From the NCBI GenBank assembly GCA_945910005.1, contig OX246739.1, positions 73,481,523-73,545,522 on the forward strand: a DNA stretch of 64,000 nt. The letters are read 5' to 3'. Origin of the DNA: Isoperla grammatica (lineage: Eukaryota > Arthropoda > Insecta > Plecoptera > Perlodidae). The position numbers and the translations under genes were made by a program. The notes beneath the pieces are model-generated. The model ran no database searches, was not told the origin of the DNA, and worked only from the letters and a program-made list of their open reading frames with translations. Within the stretch, counting starts at the first letter, position 1; each line of letters starts with the position of its first letter. Shown here in pieces: positions 1-13,447 of the stretch.

Positions 1-87
1 GTCCAAAAGCGCTCCACAATAGACATTGGCCGCATGCATAGTCTATACTTGACCCTCACTCAACCGGCCATCAATCACAGAGACGTC

Positions 88-168
88 CACCCACATGGCA
101 ATGCCGTCCACCCTTAGGGCAATGCCGTCCGCCCACATGGCAATGCCGTCCACCCTCAAAATGCCTTC
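88..168 (+). repeat. Short tandem repeat, 21-bp unit
   Basis: Four copies of CGTCCACCCACATGGCAATGC with variants. Confidence 0.8.
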
Positions 169-228
169 TCCTGTCCGGTGGTTGAGTGAGACAGGCTGAG
201 TTGAGGAAGGCCTGAGTGGAGATATTTC

Positions 229-287
229 AACGCACTATTGCAACGCACTGTTGCAACGCACTAGTGCAACGCGCTATTGCAACGCGC
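229..287 (+). repeat. Short tandem repeat, 13-bp unit
   Basis: CAACGCACTATTG and close variants repeat four to five times. Confidence 0.82.
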
Positions 288-482
288 GCTACGCGTCGCG
301 TCCAACGCCGCACAGTAAACTCGGCGTAAGACGATACTAGTTGCGTTATGTGGCGGAGGCTGGGGGAGGGGGTGGGGGGGTTGGGGGGGGGAGAGACCAA
401 TTTTGCCTCTATTACTGAGCGTGATATTACGGCTATCCATGGGTCCCTTCGGTTCCATCAGAAAGGCTGTTTAAACGCTTAG

Positions 483-1470
483 ATGGTCACATTGGATCAG
501 ACTGTTATCGCTGTGAGCTCGGTAGAGGAAATCTGGTGGCGTCGATTAAAGACACTTAACGGGAGGCTATTTTCTAAATTGCAGCTAAAATTACATTATT
601 TTAAACTGTTTTCAAGCAAATCAAAATCAAATTTAGTTGTAGAAAAAGTTTTGTTAACTAATTACAATCTTTATTTATTTAGATTTGTGAGACGAATATG
701 AGCTCTACAATGACAAATTAACGAAGACACTGTCTGTAATGATGGTTTGGCCTGGATACCGAACGACGTCTGCATAGACAAGGTAATCAGCAATCATCCA
801 AGTGTTTGGACGGTGTTTGAGTTTCCATTAGTTGCAAGGATTCATTACGTCATAGGTCCCATTACATTCATCGTTGTGTAACATACACAACTAGTGCTAA
901 AGACATGTTATTATTTATTCTCACAGTCCTGGATGCAGAGTTTGCCATCAACCATGATGTCTCTAATCGCAAAATCAAGGTCTTATTATTATTGTTTTCT
1001 ATTATATTTCATTCCAGTAACCTATAAGTAGTAGTAATAGTAATAATAGCAGTTAAATAATATAAAAAAATAAAAAAAATAACACAAAAATTATATATAA
1101 AAAAAAAAAAATTATGGCCTATAGGTTATTATAAGTAAATACAAAAAAATAAATATTTAAAAAATTGATGATCCATTTAGATAGCACATGCCTGATAAAT
1201 TTAAATCTGTATAAAGTTAGTATTAAATTTAGTACATAGAATTAAATTAGCTCCTATAGGTAATGGCTAACATGAGCATCAGGTACACACGCCCAAGTCC
1301 TTTGACTTATGTGTGCACCGAAATGCAAACAGCACTCATTGACTATACAATACATTTTAAACTATTTTATATGATACCAGTGTAATTGAAATGTATTGAA
1401 TGTATTGTAATTTAACTAATATGTAAAATGCCAATGCCAATAAACAAATAAATAAAAAAAAATATACTTC
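483..1470. other. AT-rich non-coding DNA
   Basis: No coding, RNA or transposon signal. Contains A-rich low-complexity runs around 1060-1150. Confidence 0.6.
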
Positions 1471-1690
1471 CACCAGCAGGGCGATATTTATTTATTTATT
1501 TTAATTTATTGTAATTAAGGCCAGCATAGGGCACAATGCCCTCTTTAGCCTGATGAGTGATGATTGATGAATGATAATGAGAAATGAAGGAGGGAAAGCC
1601 TGGTACCGGCACGTAGCCTACTCCTGTCGAAAAGTACCAAGGAGACCATCGGCTTTACGTCCCATCCGAAAGGACCAATAAGCCAACGAC
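1471..1690 (-). mobile_element. 5'-truncated copy of the 5S-derived SINE
   Basis: Read on the minus strand, it starts within CCTTTCGGATGGGACGTAAAG, passes the GTACTTTTCGACAGGAGTAGG block and the CATCAATCATCACTCATC block, and ends GGCCTTAATTACAATAAATT with an A/T-rich tail. The 5S head and the first half of the body are missing. Confidence 0.82.
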
Positions 1691-1699
1691 CCGCGTATG

Positions 1700-3040
1700 G
1701 TAAACTGCAACATTGCCTAGACCAGAAATAAATATTAGTAGTTCATTGAGTGCTGAGCAAGTGTACACGTAGCCACTACGAGAAATCTTTCTCTCAATAC
1801 TTACAGCTAGTTAACTAGTCACTAAGAGGCCACTATAACCGTATATGGCTGGTTTTAACCAACACATGTGAACCGAAAGCGAAAAACATTTTTCCCATAT
1901 TATATTCTTGTCGTTCTATACTTTTCATATTTGTTTTTTAAATCTTCATCTTATACTATCTCATACTGGGATGTGTTATTTAAACTACAAGTTATAATAT
2001 ACGTACCGTATTAGGCCTACGTTTTGATTGATTTGAAATATACGTGCTTTATCCTGGAATATTTACCACTTTATTAAAATTTATATCGCATTTTAATTAC
2101 ATTGTGCTTTACATTGGTGTGTTTTGTTTATTCAACTGACTAGTCCAATTATATAATTGCAAATGAAACGTGCAAAGAGAGGGAGTGTGTATACATAAAC
2201 GAATACATACAGCCTTAGGTTTGTTGTTTTGTGGCAAATAAAAGGTCAACCAATTTCATTAGATTCTGATGAAGTTCGACTTGTGTGGCAATGAGATTCA
2301 GAGTCAACCATCCTAACCAAACATGTTGTTGGGTGAATGCGTAGACGGTCATTCAAAGAGAAAAAAAAGCGCAAAGGTTTCATGTCAAGGTGAATGGAAC
2401 TCGGTTCAGATTGTGTCTACAGAGAGGTTCTATCTTCTTTAAAAATTGAAAAAGTAAATCATCTGTTGGTGCCACATGATGCCCCGGGCATATGGTGCCC
2501 CGGCCGTGGTGTATTGCTGCGTAACTCGTACTCGCGGGGCAGCTATAAACTGCAACAAGTCCTCGGAATGAGACAAACGAACACACTGCGTGCAGCATTA
2601 TTAAACTACTGTTGGGCTACAGATGCCGACATTCCTCACGCTGACACAAAACTCAATAGATATGATTGTTTTGGTATTTTAGAGAGAGTTGGGATTTTAC
2701 AGGGAATTATTACGAGAAAATATTAAGCGTATAGCTAGCTGTGTATGTGAAAGAAAATATACTAGGAAAACGCTCTGTTTGACGCGTTGATAAGCGAGCG
2801 CGTCAATATCTACGAACTTTCTGGCGAAAAGTTTTCAATGCTAATACGAACCACAATTAACAACAATTCAAGAATTCGCATTGCAAAAATTGTTCTTATT
2901 TCCATGGCTTTTATACTTTCCGACATTGTTGTATGCAGTGCAATGTGCGTTGCTAAGAATTTTCGTGGTCATGTTTTCAACACGGTCCGCCACCGTCACT
3001 AACACTTATTGACAGCAATAGAAATGTAATTTCTGCCTCT
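1700..3040. other. Non-coding stretch
   Basis: The 110-codon frame at 2394-2726 has no recognised domain or splice context and is overlapped by a minus-strand frame of similar quality. Nothing else seen. Confidence 0.55.
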
Positions 3041-3510
3041 AATACGTATCGGATCGCGTTAACATTAACATATTCGTGACCGGACAAAAATTTACTATAA
3101 GATAGCCACCTCACATTTTGCTGTTACTCTGTTTCAGAAATATATTTTCGAGTAACTTTTGTGTAACTTTGCCAATACCTATCAAATCGCCATTACATTA
3201 ACATATTCGTGACCGGAAAAATCTGTAGAAAAATCTGGCTATCTCACATTTTGCCGCCATTTTGTTTCAGAAAAATATTTTGCAGTAACTATGGTGTAAC
3301 TTTTTTAACTTTTCAAACGATTTTGCCTCAAAACTATACACCTTCAATCCACATCGAGGCTTGTGGATGTTCCAAATTTCAAGTAGATCGGACTTTCCGT
3401 TCGACCGCTATCGACGGACATAAAAAAAAACAAAAAACAAAAAACAAAAAAAAAAAAAAACAGAACGAAGTGCCATAAGAGTCAAGTGGAAACGCTCGCT
3501 TCGCTCGCTT
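3041..3510 (+). mobile_element. Repeat with A-rich tail, possible 3' end of a retroelement
   Basis: Two diverged copies of a ~130-bp block (3054 and 3186; shared ACATTAACATATTCGTGACC and CTCACATTTTGC) lead into GTTCCAAATTTCAAGTAGAT, GACCGCTATCGACGGACAT and an A-rich (AAAAAC)n run. The motif before the A-run resembles 3' untranslated ends of non-LTR retrotransposons, but no reverse transcriptase is present. The call is tentative. Confidence 0.4.
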
Positions 3511-6500
3511 AATGAACCTTACATGATTATTAAAAAAATATTTCAATGCGTCATAGTAACATATGGAAATTAAAAAACTTCAAAATATGGAATTTCTTAT
3601 GTTATCTGAACATTGTTATAAATAAATGAAGATAAGTGTATTTATTTTTAAGTATTTATCAGATGTATGAACTGATTTTATTTGCTATGGCCTATGTTCC
3701 TCGTTGCTATGACGGTTCCAAGGTACAAAAATAAATACTTTTCTAAGCTAAAAACTCTCAACCAGAACCGGCAATTGTAATGCAAAAGTTCCTTGGAAGT
3801 AGAAATAAACCAACGAAACCAACATGGCCGTGCACATATTATAATTACGTGTAATTCGTTTTTATGTTTTTAAAATTCAGTTAAAGAATTTCATTTTTTC
3901 ATCAGTTCGCAGAATGTTGTACATAAAATTCTCGTGGTAACATTTATGTATTCAGCATTTAAAAAAAACAATATAAAAACAGTTTTGGTTGTAATTCGAT
4001 TCAAATATGATTTTTTTTTTATTTTAATGGCAGTCTACTCTACTCGTTGACCGAACATGAAAGAAAATAATTATCTATAAACGTGTTAATCGTGTAAGAT
4101 CAGTGTTATGAAGTCTACCGATGTAGACAGACATGATAAAGCTGCTTCTGAGAATTATTACCCACGTCAAAACCAACCCAGCATCTCACAATAGCCACTT
4201 ATAAGTGGAACCGTATCCCGCCTGTTATAAGGTGTCTATGTTTGACTATCGCTTTGTCTTTAGTCTGCAGCGGTTACAACGGTTAACACACTTATTGTGA
4301 CTAGATCTCGCCCCATACACTCCAGACAATAAGGGCGATTATTGCAAATGCCATGGGGTAGAAAACAGATCATTGTGTATATACACAGACAACATTATCT
4401 CATTCATACTAGACGATTACTTTTGAACGGCTGAAGCTTAAATAATTACTCTTCATATTTTATTAACTGTCTTAATTATAATTCCCAACCAAGGAACTAG
4501 TAATCTTCTACGATGGTATGTGGGTGCACTAAACAAATACTGGTCGTAGTTTCAAGCATGTGTGCACTACTGGTCATGAAACATGTACACAATGAGTATA
4601 CAGTGTATTTTTAACAACTTTGAGAACAAATTGAGTATACAAAAATAAAATATGGGCATTTAAAGCTATTATTTACATCATGGAGTATTTTATACGGGTG
4701 TCTATGCTAAATCCAGCGTTATGGATAATGTATACTGATACAAAAGTTGTTGTAATAAAAGTTTGTACCGACCGGGAACCGATGCTGTTTTTATAAAGTT
4801 TTTATGTCTGGGAACATAGCAGGTACATAGTAGGTACATATTAGATACATAGTAGGTACAAAGTAGATGCATAGATGGCCAATAGTAGGTACATATTTGG
4901 TACATAGACGTTACATAGTAGGTACATAATAGGCACATAGTAGGCACAGGAGGTAGTAGATTAGATAGTGAACATTGTTTCGATACATAGTTTTAATGAG
5001 AGGGCTGTTTGATTTTCCAGGTTTCAGTTTATATTCCCCTAAAAGTATACGTATGCACGTAGAGGGACTAATTATGTAATTATTCTGTATTTAGCTTAGC
5101 GTAATTGACGTGGAGCATCAAACACTAACAAGAGATAACTATCAAAAGACAAACAACGCTTCTGGCGTAACTAACTTACCTAATTTGTGTGCCCGAGAAT
5201 TGATCGTGGATTCAAATTAGTCAATACAGTGTTTCAATTCTGAATTATGCGAAAACTTAAAATACCTTGAACTTACACAACTACTTCGTGTCAATGGTTA
5301 CTTTTCATTTACATGTTTATTTCAAATCGTGATGTTTTAGTTTACATATTCACAATAGCCCAATATCAGCTTTAGACGTTCTAATACAATATATATGTAT
5401 ACATATATAGCTTTAATATTACTACTGAAATTAAAAAACTAAGCATGTCCATTATCTATGAAAAGAAATCTGACTTTATCCAACTATGTCAAAATTATGT
5501 TGTTTAAACGATAACATGTTTCAAACAGAATGTTATACTTCTTTCCTAGTTGCTTGTTCTAAATAAATATGTCTATCTTTAATGTATAATTTAGCAAATA
5601 CATTTCTTCATGCTGCAAGACATTTATCAAACATCGGCTGAAAAGTGAGATGCAATTGGTCTTCTCAATTACTAAAACAACTCTTACTAACTGAAAAAAT
5701 ATTATTGGTTTTCTCATTTCTTCTCGGACCGCTGTTCAATTTATTCTCGCCTTTTTTTTTGACATACTTGCCGGCCCTCTTTGCGACTAACCCCCCCCCC
5801 CCCCAACTGTATTCTCTTTATGACGACCCCGGCGATGTCCTCAAAACACATTTCTTCTACTCGACATGTTTTTTAAAATTTCATTTCTGACCCGGCCCCT
5901 CCACCAAAAACTTAATTTTTTACTTTTTTCATTGACATTTTACAAAAACACGCGGTAAATATGTTTTTAACGTGAATATACTTCCTAAACTCTTGAATGT
6001 TACGAAATGTCTCTGCGAGGTTGCGAAATATTGACTCAAAGTGTTATGGTATCACAGGGTGACAGCTCGTTGGCGCACAAGCGTCAGCCCATTAACTGAC
6101 TCATTGCTCTCACGATATAATCTATTTAGCCGAACCCGAAAGTGTATTTTAATTAAACTACTCTGAAATGTCATAAGGCGAGATATAGTATCTCAGAAAG
6201 TCAGACAGATCGTTATGTTAGTAGTTAGCACTGCTTATCTTCTTCCCGTAGGACGTTACAACGTTTTGATGCGCTGAAATATTAGAGTAGCTATGGGAGT
6301 AGGGACTCGTTCACAACAACTTTGGGCTGATCGTCAGATGGTTTACGATCTAACGTTTCCGCCTTGTCTGGGCTTCTACTTGTTAATTGACCTCAGTGTT
6401 TTGCGCTACATTGAGCGCGGACAATAACTGCGCATGTGATCTGCGCATAGGGTGACAATAAACCATAATATTGCTGCTGCTGGACTGGCGGACAATCTAC

Positions 6501-8753
6501 AACATTAACATGTTGAGGTTGTAAACATTATAGAGCACACTTCGAACAAAAAGTACTAAAATGCTAATGAATTTGTTACCCACATCTATATAATAGAGTG
6601 ATTTGTTAATCAATTGGAGATTAAATCTATCAAATTAAAACTAAATGTTTTAAAATTTATTTTCCCCTTGCTGTTTTATAACTAATTTTTGTCTATGTTA
6701 TCATGATTGCTGTAGTTATATTTATGCTTTTTATGGTATGTTTATTATATTCGTGTTAATTTGTTTTGCAACACACGTAATACAATATTAACTATCAGTG
6801 ATTTTAATTTATAAATTTAGCATTTTAAAAGTTATACGTTTTACTGTCGTACCAATGAAAGCCCCCATAGAAAAAAACTCACACTTGTGGTACAAAGGTT
6901 TTTTACCATCCATTTAAATCTGCAACATTTCTTTTCCAATACGTGGATTGTTTTTTTATTTTCAAGGAAAGCCAAGTGTTTTGTTTATGGATAAAGCTGT
7001 AACAGTATAACGTGCTCTGCGTAAAGCTGTTTGAGAATAGTAACGAAAAGAAAACATTTACAAAATATTCTGTAAAGTAAAGTGGCTTGACATATTTCCT
7101 CCTTTGTGAGGGCGCACGCTCTGCATAGCTACTTAGTATGGGCGTTCCCAGGACATTCCAAGCGGTTTGACTTGCGCGCTGCTGCTACGCATTCAAAGGG
7201 ACAGAAAGAAAGATGTGTATCTTGATTTGCTCTCTTGCAACAAGTCGTCAGTTTAAAAGTGTGTTCAAGATACCATGCATCTTTGGACCTCTAATTCTTA
7301 CACGTATAATTAAGATGACTTAAAATTACTAGGATCATAAATTAAATACCAAAGCTGCGTTGTTTTGAAATCGTATAAGTTCATGTATACAAAAGTGCCG
7401 TAATGTCACACATGTACATCTAGAGTAGGACATAATTATTTGTATTATTATTAACAGTGCGTGTTAGTCAGCCCGAACCTAGAGGAGGTCTGTACAATAG
7501 AGGATCTAGTTTAAGTAAATTACAAAGCCACAAAAGTAGCGGATTCGTGGTAATTAGTTGTCTAGAATGATGTCTCGGTCACGGAAATGAATAAATGAAT
7601 CCCACACTATCTCAAAATTACAAAATAATTTAAAAACTATTTACATATAGATATTCAAATGCGATTAAAGTTGTAAAATTTGTTTCTTAAGTCCAATTAT
7701 TGGACTTTCCAACGATTAAAAAGTAACTTTGTTTTCTTAAAACGCATGTTTTCACCTCAGCAAAAACCCACTTGCGATAAAACTTGTCCAAATATTAACA
7801 AGTTACTTTATGTGTTACTGTATCTGTCTTGAATAAATTAAATATCTAACTACTCTTTGTGTACGATAAGAACATTACATTCTAATAAATTCATACTACC
7901 TCCAATACATAATCATTTTAAATATGAAGTTTTATAAAACCGGAACTGAATAAATAGCTTTCACGTGGTAGAGAAGAACTTCGTTGTTTTTCCAAACAAA
8001 ATGTATTATGTAACGGGGTCTAACTATGGCATGTCTTGAAACACTCTTGTCACACAAGTTGTAAGAAGCTTTCATCCGTAGTACACGATTAGTATTTCCG
8101 GGATGTTACATCACTCGGGACGGAAGTGACGTTTCGTGAACCATCTTGACGGCTTTATCAAGATGAAAGACTGATAGTTTAGTGGAAGATGACGTCATAG
8201 ACAGCAAAACATTTAGACACTCTTCTTGTGTGACGCGATTTGACAATCCGGACGTTACAATCAAGGTGATGACGATATTGTTTCAATCAGGTATACACAA
8301 TACAACAGCTAAAGTAAAACAACGGCTAGAAATAATATACATGGAATTAAACTATACGTGAAACTATCCTCACATTTATAACTTCTAATAGAATAATTAG
8401 TCCTCATCTCTTTGCTGGGTCACGTGGTCTCACTTCGGTTGTCAGAATGAGGGATAAATGAGGAAAACAACCGTCGTCTTACTCATATGTGTACATTTGA
8501 TGTTTGAAGAATATCGCACAGACAAAACATGAGAGGCGCAATAGATTGTAATTACACAAAAGCAATCGTGTTGGATCTACTCATAATGGGGAATGTTGCT
8601 ACACAAGATTAGGGTGAGAGAGATATTTGTAATATATTAATTATTAAGGAATGTCATTAATATGGTTTACGGTGAGGTATGTCTTTGAAGTATTCCATTG
8701 CGTCAGCTACTGATACACGGTAAGACTGCGGGAGGGGGTTGTCAACCTGTAAG
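3511..8753. other. AT-rich non-coding DNA
   Basis: Apart from the minisatellite at 4796 and a C-run near 5793-5806, nothing beyond low-complexity AT sequence is recognised. Confidence 0.6.
4796..4960 (+). repeat. Minisatellite, GGTACATAGTA-type, period about 11-12 bp
   Basis: Variants of GTAGGTACATA repeat about 13 times with substitutions. It accounts for the Cys/Tyr/Met-rich minus-strand frame at this position. Confidence 0.85.
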
Positions 8754-9037
8754 CGTTGAGAGTAATATAGGGTAGAGGCCCCACGCAATCGGCAGTTTGT
8801 CTACCGCCTTTTACTGCCCAAAATACTTTAATCAGGTAGTAGAAGTTCGCCAAGCGACGCGATGACGGAGCCTGATTGGTCGGCTACTTCACCGAAGATA
8901 TACGAAGACAGCCGAAAACTCCGTCATCGCGTCGCTTGGCGAACTTCTACTACCCGACTAAAGTATGTTGGGCAGCAAAAGGCGGTAGACAAACTGCCGA
9001 TAGCGTTGCGCCTCTACCCCATATTACTCACTCAACG
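8754..9037. mobile_element. Hairpin MITE family A, copy 1
   Basis: The inverted arms are about 115 bp. They share GTAATATAGGGTAGAGGC (and variant), AATCGGCAGTTTGTCTACCG, GTAGTAGAAGTTCGCCAAGC and GACGCGATGACGGAG. A ~50-bp centre holds GATTGGTCGGCTACTTCACC. The flanks share TGTAAG, a possible target duplication. Open frames across it read through the hairpin. Confidence 0.88.
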
Positions 9038-9169
9038 TTGTAAGGACATACGTTTCCAGGGAGGGGCTTCTAAGGTTCACATCCAACCATCACACTCGCG
9101 TCGTCTCGATGACCCATATTACTAACAAGCGTGGTGGAATAAGTACATATATTACTTGGTGCAGCTATA

Positions 9170-9465
9170 GGTCTCTCACAGCAAGAAGTAAGATAGTATC
9201 AGGACCGCCCACATTTAGTTTCCAACTTACAAGCGCAAATCACTAATGTTTTTCCCGATTATCTAGTTCAATTTGGTTTCGGTAAGTTTTTTGACGGTAA
9301 CGCACAAGAAAACGTGCAAACAGGTGTCCGTCAAAAAACTTAACGCAACCAAATTGTACTAGATAGTCGGGGAAAACGTTAGTGATTCGCACTTATTAAG
9401 TTGGAAACTAATTGTGGGCGGTCCTGACTCCCCTGACACTATCTTACTTCTTGGTGTGAGAGACG
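9170..9465. mobile_element. Hairpin MITE family B, copy 1
   Basis: Ends are GGTCTCTCACAGCAAGAAGT and the inverse GTGTGAGAGAC. The arms share AAGTAAGATAGT, AGGACCGCCCACA, AACGTTTTTCCCGATTATCTAG-like and CAATTTGGTT blocks. An imperfect hairpin centre contains AACGCACAAGAAAACGTGC. There is no coding content. It sits between the two family A copies. Confidence 0.86.
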
Positions 9466-9881
9466 TTTACAGATAACACTGTACATCCCTTAGTTCGGTG
9501 AAGATGATACTTCCACCAATAGCAGCACCGTCTCATAGGAATACCAAGTAATGCATTCAAAATGAAGGTATTGTATTTGCACAATATATTTGTCTACACA
9601 TTACATTCCTTCATGCATGTAGCTAGTTGCATAGTACGGCCATCTGAATGTGAGATGAGCTAAAAGTGTATTTACCCCACAGTACACAATACCTGTTGCC
9701 CTCGATTTAGCAAACAACATTCAAAATTATTATTTTATTTATTAATATGTGAATGTGTGGCTGTCATATTTCAAAAGCAGCATTCACAACAGTGCATTTA
9801 GAATACTATGTAAACAGGAAGGCGGCCTGACCCGTAGTGCATAGTGCATCTAGCCTTCTTACGTTGTGTATAACAGTATTA

Positions 9882-10164
9882 TCTTTGTGAGTAATATGGG
9901 GAAGAGCCGCAACGCAATCGGCAGTTTGTCTACCGCCTTATGCTGCCCAACATACTTTAGCCGGGTAGTAGAAGTTCGCCAAGCGACGCGATGACGGAGC
10001 TTTCGGCTGTCTTCGTATATCTCCGGTGAAGTAGCCGACCAATCAGGCTCCTTCATCGCGTCGCTTGGCGTACTTCTACTATCCGACTAAAGTATTTTTG
10101 GAGTACAGGCGGTAGACAAATTGCCGATGGCGTGGGGCCTCTACCCTATATTACTCACTCAACG
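9882..10164. mobile_element. Hairpin MITE family A, copy 2, opposite orientation
   Basis: Has the same arms as the copy at 8754. The centre (CGGCTGTCTTCGTATATCTC…GTAGCCGACCAATCAGG) is reversed relative to that copy, so this insertion is in the other orientation. Confidence 0.88.
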
Positions 10165-13100
10165 GTACAATATGCACGTTCGTTGAGAACTGCATTGGGA
10201 TACCTAATATTCACAATAATAGACTAGTAAGAAACACCACGTCTTGGCATTGATAAGGTTAACATCTGAATTAATACATAAAAAAAAAACAGTTGCTTCA
10301 TATACACTAAACACTTTGGTCTTCAACTCAACACTCAAGTAATAACTAAGTGGTATCAAGTACTAAGAATTGAAGACTATAGAAACATCAGTTTTACTAT
10401 CAAACTATAGTTGATGCATCAGTTAAGTTTAAAGCCACCACACAAAGGTTGCAGTAACTGTCCGTGTAACGTTTTGCCCATGAGCGACAGACTCGAAGCA
10501 ATATCTTGCAACACAATGAAGTCACTCAAATGTTTATTCTGTCGGAGAGTTAATTTGCGTTTTTATTTTACGTCTTAACTAGACTCTGACGTTTAGTTTC
10601 TTAGCTCTTAAGTGAACCATCAAGTTCCAGCTCGCTGCCTGCTCGCGGTTTGACCTGTCAGTGAAGGAATCTTAACTCAACCCCAGCTGGAATGTAGAAC
10701 GAGTGAAGCGTCACTCACTGACCGGGACAAGACAAGCGGAACATTCATTTATCATCGTTTACTAACTATTCATAAATTAATGTAATTTTAAACGCGGGTC
10801 CTTCTTCCTTCATCTGAGCCCATACGTCATTTATCACAACTACGTGGGTTACTGGTTAATCAACCTACTTCTACACCCAAACCATATCGCCTTATTCAAC
10901 TTGAAGTTGAATTACAAATATGGCCTAGTCAAGATACAATTCAGTGCTACACGAATTCCTTTGGGCGCCTTCAACAAACCACACACTTTCATTTTCAGCG
11001 TTTAATTCAAATACTGAACAACATTCATGTCGTTATTTGTTGCCTAGCGACTGAATTAACAATATCACGTGATGTCAGAATGTTGGTCCCTTTGCATCGT
11101 TTGACAGGCAGAGTAACTCTAAACCTGAAGCTTATTAAAGGAGAAAAGATACAAATATAATAGTAAGACCTAGGGGGATATTCCAGCTAACTTTAAGTAG
11201 TGATACCTATGTAGTTCTTGTTATTAATTGATTGAAAAGCAGTGAAAGGAGATAGTGTTGTAATTCAAGCTAATTCATTTAGCTTTTGTATTGCTGATAC
11301 CGGTAATAACAAACAATCTGTCGCCAGATGTGCTTCTCAGTTGAAACAGAAACAATGAGCTTTTGAAATCACAAACCAACTCGCCCATGGCAGCAACGTG
11401 TGCAGTCTAGATATATTTATCACTTATTGATTTAACATCTATCCTATGCAGTTAAAAATGATTTACAAAGGAGGACAATAAATAAATCCATACAATTTAC
11501 AAACCTACAATAAATCAATAGAAAACAGTCTGAAACAAGCTATGGTTGCAAGCAAATTGTGGTAAGCACAAATACTACAAACCTTATTTCACTGTTTTAC
11601 AGTTTCCTCTTTCTCGGCATTCAAATAGTTGAGGAAATACGTCAAATTTATGTAAGCGGAGGCGGCATTTTTCTACTTTTTCTGTTTTACTAACATTGGC
11701 AACAGTTCTGCCACCTACGCAGTCGTAATTTAAGTTAAATTTTCACGTACAAAAACCTTTAACCACAACGTTTTAAAACCGAACATTCGTTTTGTAGTTG
11801 ATGAATTAACATTTCCTAGTTGGCGGTGGTGTTTTTATGACGGAATCGCTTCATTGACGCGTGGCCAGTGAGCTCAAGTGTGGGTTGACGTTCATTCACT
11901 CGTTAATTAAACACCCGACTTTATGAACCTTTGCATGAAATTCGGGACAACAAGTGTTTTTCAAAAAGTTATTATTTCATGGTTTTTGAGCTCACACAAA
12001 CCACAGCCAGAGGCGGGATATTGAAAGAGAGATTTCTATACCATTATGTCTAAATGTTTTTACTCCCGCTAATAGGCTGCTGCCTGGGCCTTGACATTAT
12101 AGAAATACATGTCTACACCTTTTTGCTCTCATTTCATTTTGTATTTACCTCAGAGTAATGTGAACATTTGCATTTAGTCGCATACTTTGGTTGATTCCAT
12201 TCATTCAAGGAAATGAGGTCACATTGAAGTACTCGAACAATAGTGCCAATTATGAACGATTTGTAAATGGCTTTCGTTGACATTTGAGAATGATAATAGT
12301 AAAAACATCGCAGCACAGAACCACAACCACAATGTTCTCTATTGTTAGATCTTCAAGTGGCGAGTCAACTTGCACTACCCTGAACTAGAAGGCTAATTAT
12401 TAGTTGATGGGCAACCTTAGCTACTCGCTTCATCATTGCAGCGAACAACTTAACAAGCTAAATCGTCCTGGTCGGTTCATTGAAGAGTATTGCGTCTGTT
12501 TTCCTTTGATGTATTTTCTCCATTGCAAAGATTGTTCTGAAAATTGTACAATTTTGCTATTACCTTTCTTTGGTGCTACCTGCTGTTTGTTGTTTTTTAA
12601 ACGATTTTGTTCATATTGTATGATAGTAAAATAGAATTACAAAACATTTCATCGATGTATTAGTTCCATAACGCCCACATTAATCCACATATTGTCCTAA
12701 TTGAAGTATTGGCAAAAGATAGTTATAACATTAATGAAAGTTATCTGTTAGTTTAGTAAACAAAACGCAAAAACACTGTGCCTCGACAAAATGTCTGTTA
12801 AAATGCGAACATATCATCTAGTAAGCTCGACAGCCTGAAAGACGATCTACTCTGACTGTTGTTTTTCTCTGTAGTTAGAAAATGATCTCCAACCACCCTT
12901 GTACAGAAAGAGAATTTTACTCCTTTGATTGGGAAAAGAAAGTGTCAAAGGAACTTGAAATATAGGTCTAGCTACTTCACCAATTAGGTGAGTGAGGACG
13001 AAGATCGTTGATGTCTTTCATTAGCCCCAAACGAGTGAAAGATGTGAAAGAAAGCCGAAGCAGCGGCTCCAATGTGCTTCATTTAATAGAAGGTGGCTCT

Positions 13101-13209
13101 GTGCTCGACGTCGTGCTTCAGCAAGGCTTCAGCTAGATAACACTACTGGATGCTGCGGGGTTGATGTTATGCTTAACAATGTAAACCAGTAACTAGCAAC
13201 ATTCAGTCA
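10165..13209. other. Non-coding stretch
   Basis: No exon, RNA gene or repeat recognised. Frames at 12134-12316 and 12404-12634 are Cys/Leu/Phe-rich chance frames. Confidence 0.55.
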
Positions 13210-13212
13210 CTA

Positions 13213-13444
13213 CGTTTATCAAGCGGACTAGGTTCGGACTGGCTTCAGTACGCACTGAGTTCGGAACCCGTTTAGCAAGCATTTCAATCCGGGTAAACCC
13301 TATCTCTAGTCCTATTAAACCGGTCTAGATCGGTTTGTTAACAGAACTGAAATAAGCTCGAGCTGAGGTGTTTATCAGTCGAGCTCGGTGCGCACTAAAC
13401 TCGGCTCACACCGCCAAGTGCGAGCCCAGTCCGCTTGATAAACG
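13213..13444. mobile_element. Tc1/mariner-like MITE (TA-flanked)
   Basis: CTACGTTTATCAAGCGGACT at 13210 is matched exactly inverted by AGTCCGCTTGATAAACGTAG ending at 13447. A TA dinucleotide sits at each boundary. The ~230-bp interior has GAGCTCG/CGAGCTC motifs but no coding sequence. The TA target suggests a Tc1/mariner relative. Confidence 0.72.
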
Positions 13445-13447
13445 TAG

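Noticed and set aside
2394..2726. 110-codon frame as a gene
   Set aside because: No domain, no splice or promoter support, and an overlapping antisense frame of similar length.
8862..10056. Two similar frames (8862-9125 plus, 9859-10056 minus) suggesting a gene family
   Set aside because: Both lie inside copies of the same hairpin MITE, so the similarity is of the transposon and not of a protein family.
9882..10164. Apparent inversion of the centre of MITE family A relative to the copy at 8754
   Set aside because: The symmetric arms make a whole-element insertion in the other orientation look like an inverted centre.
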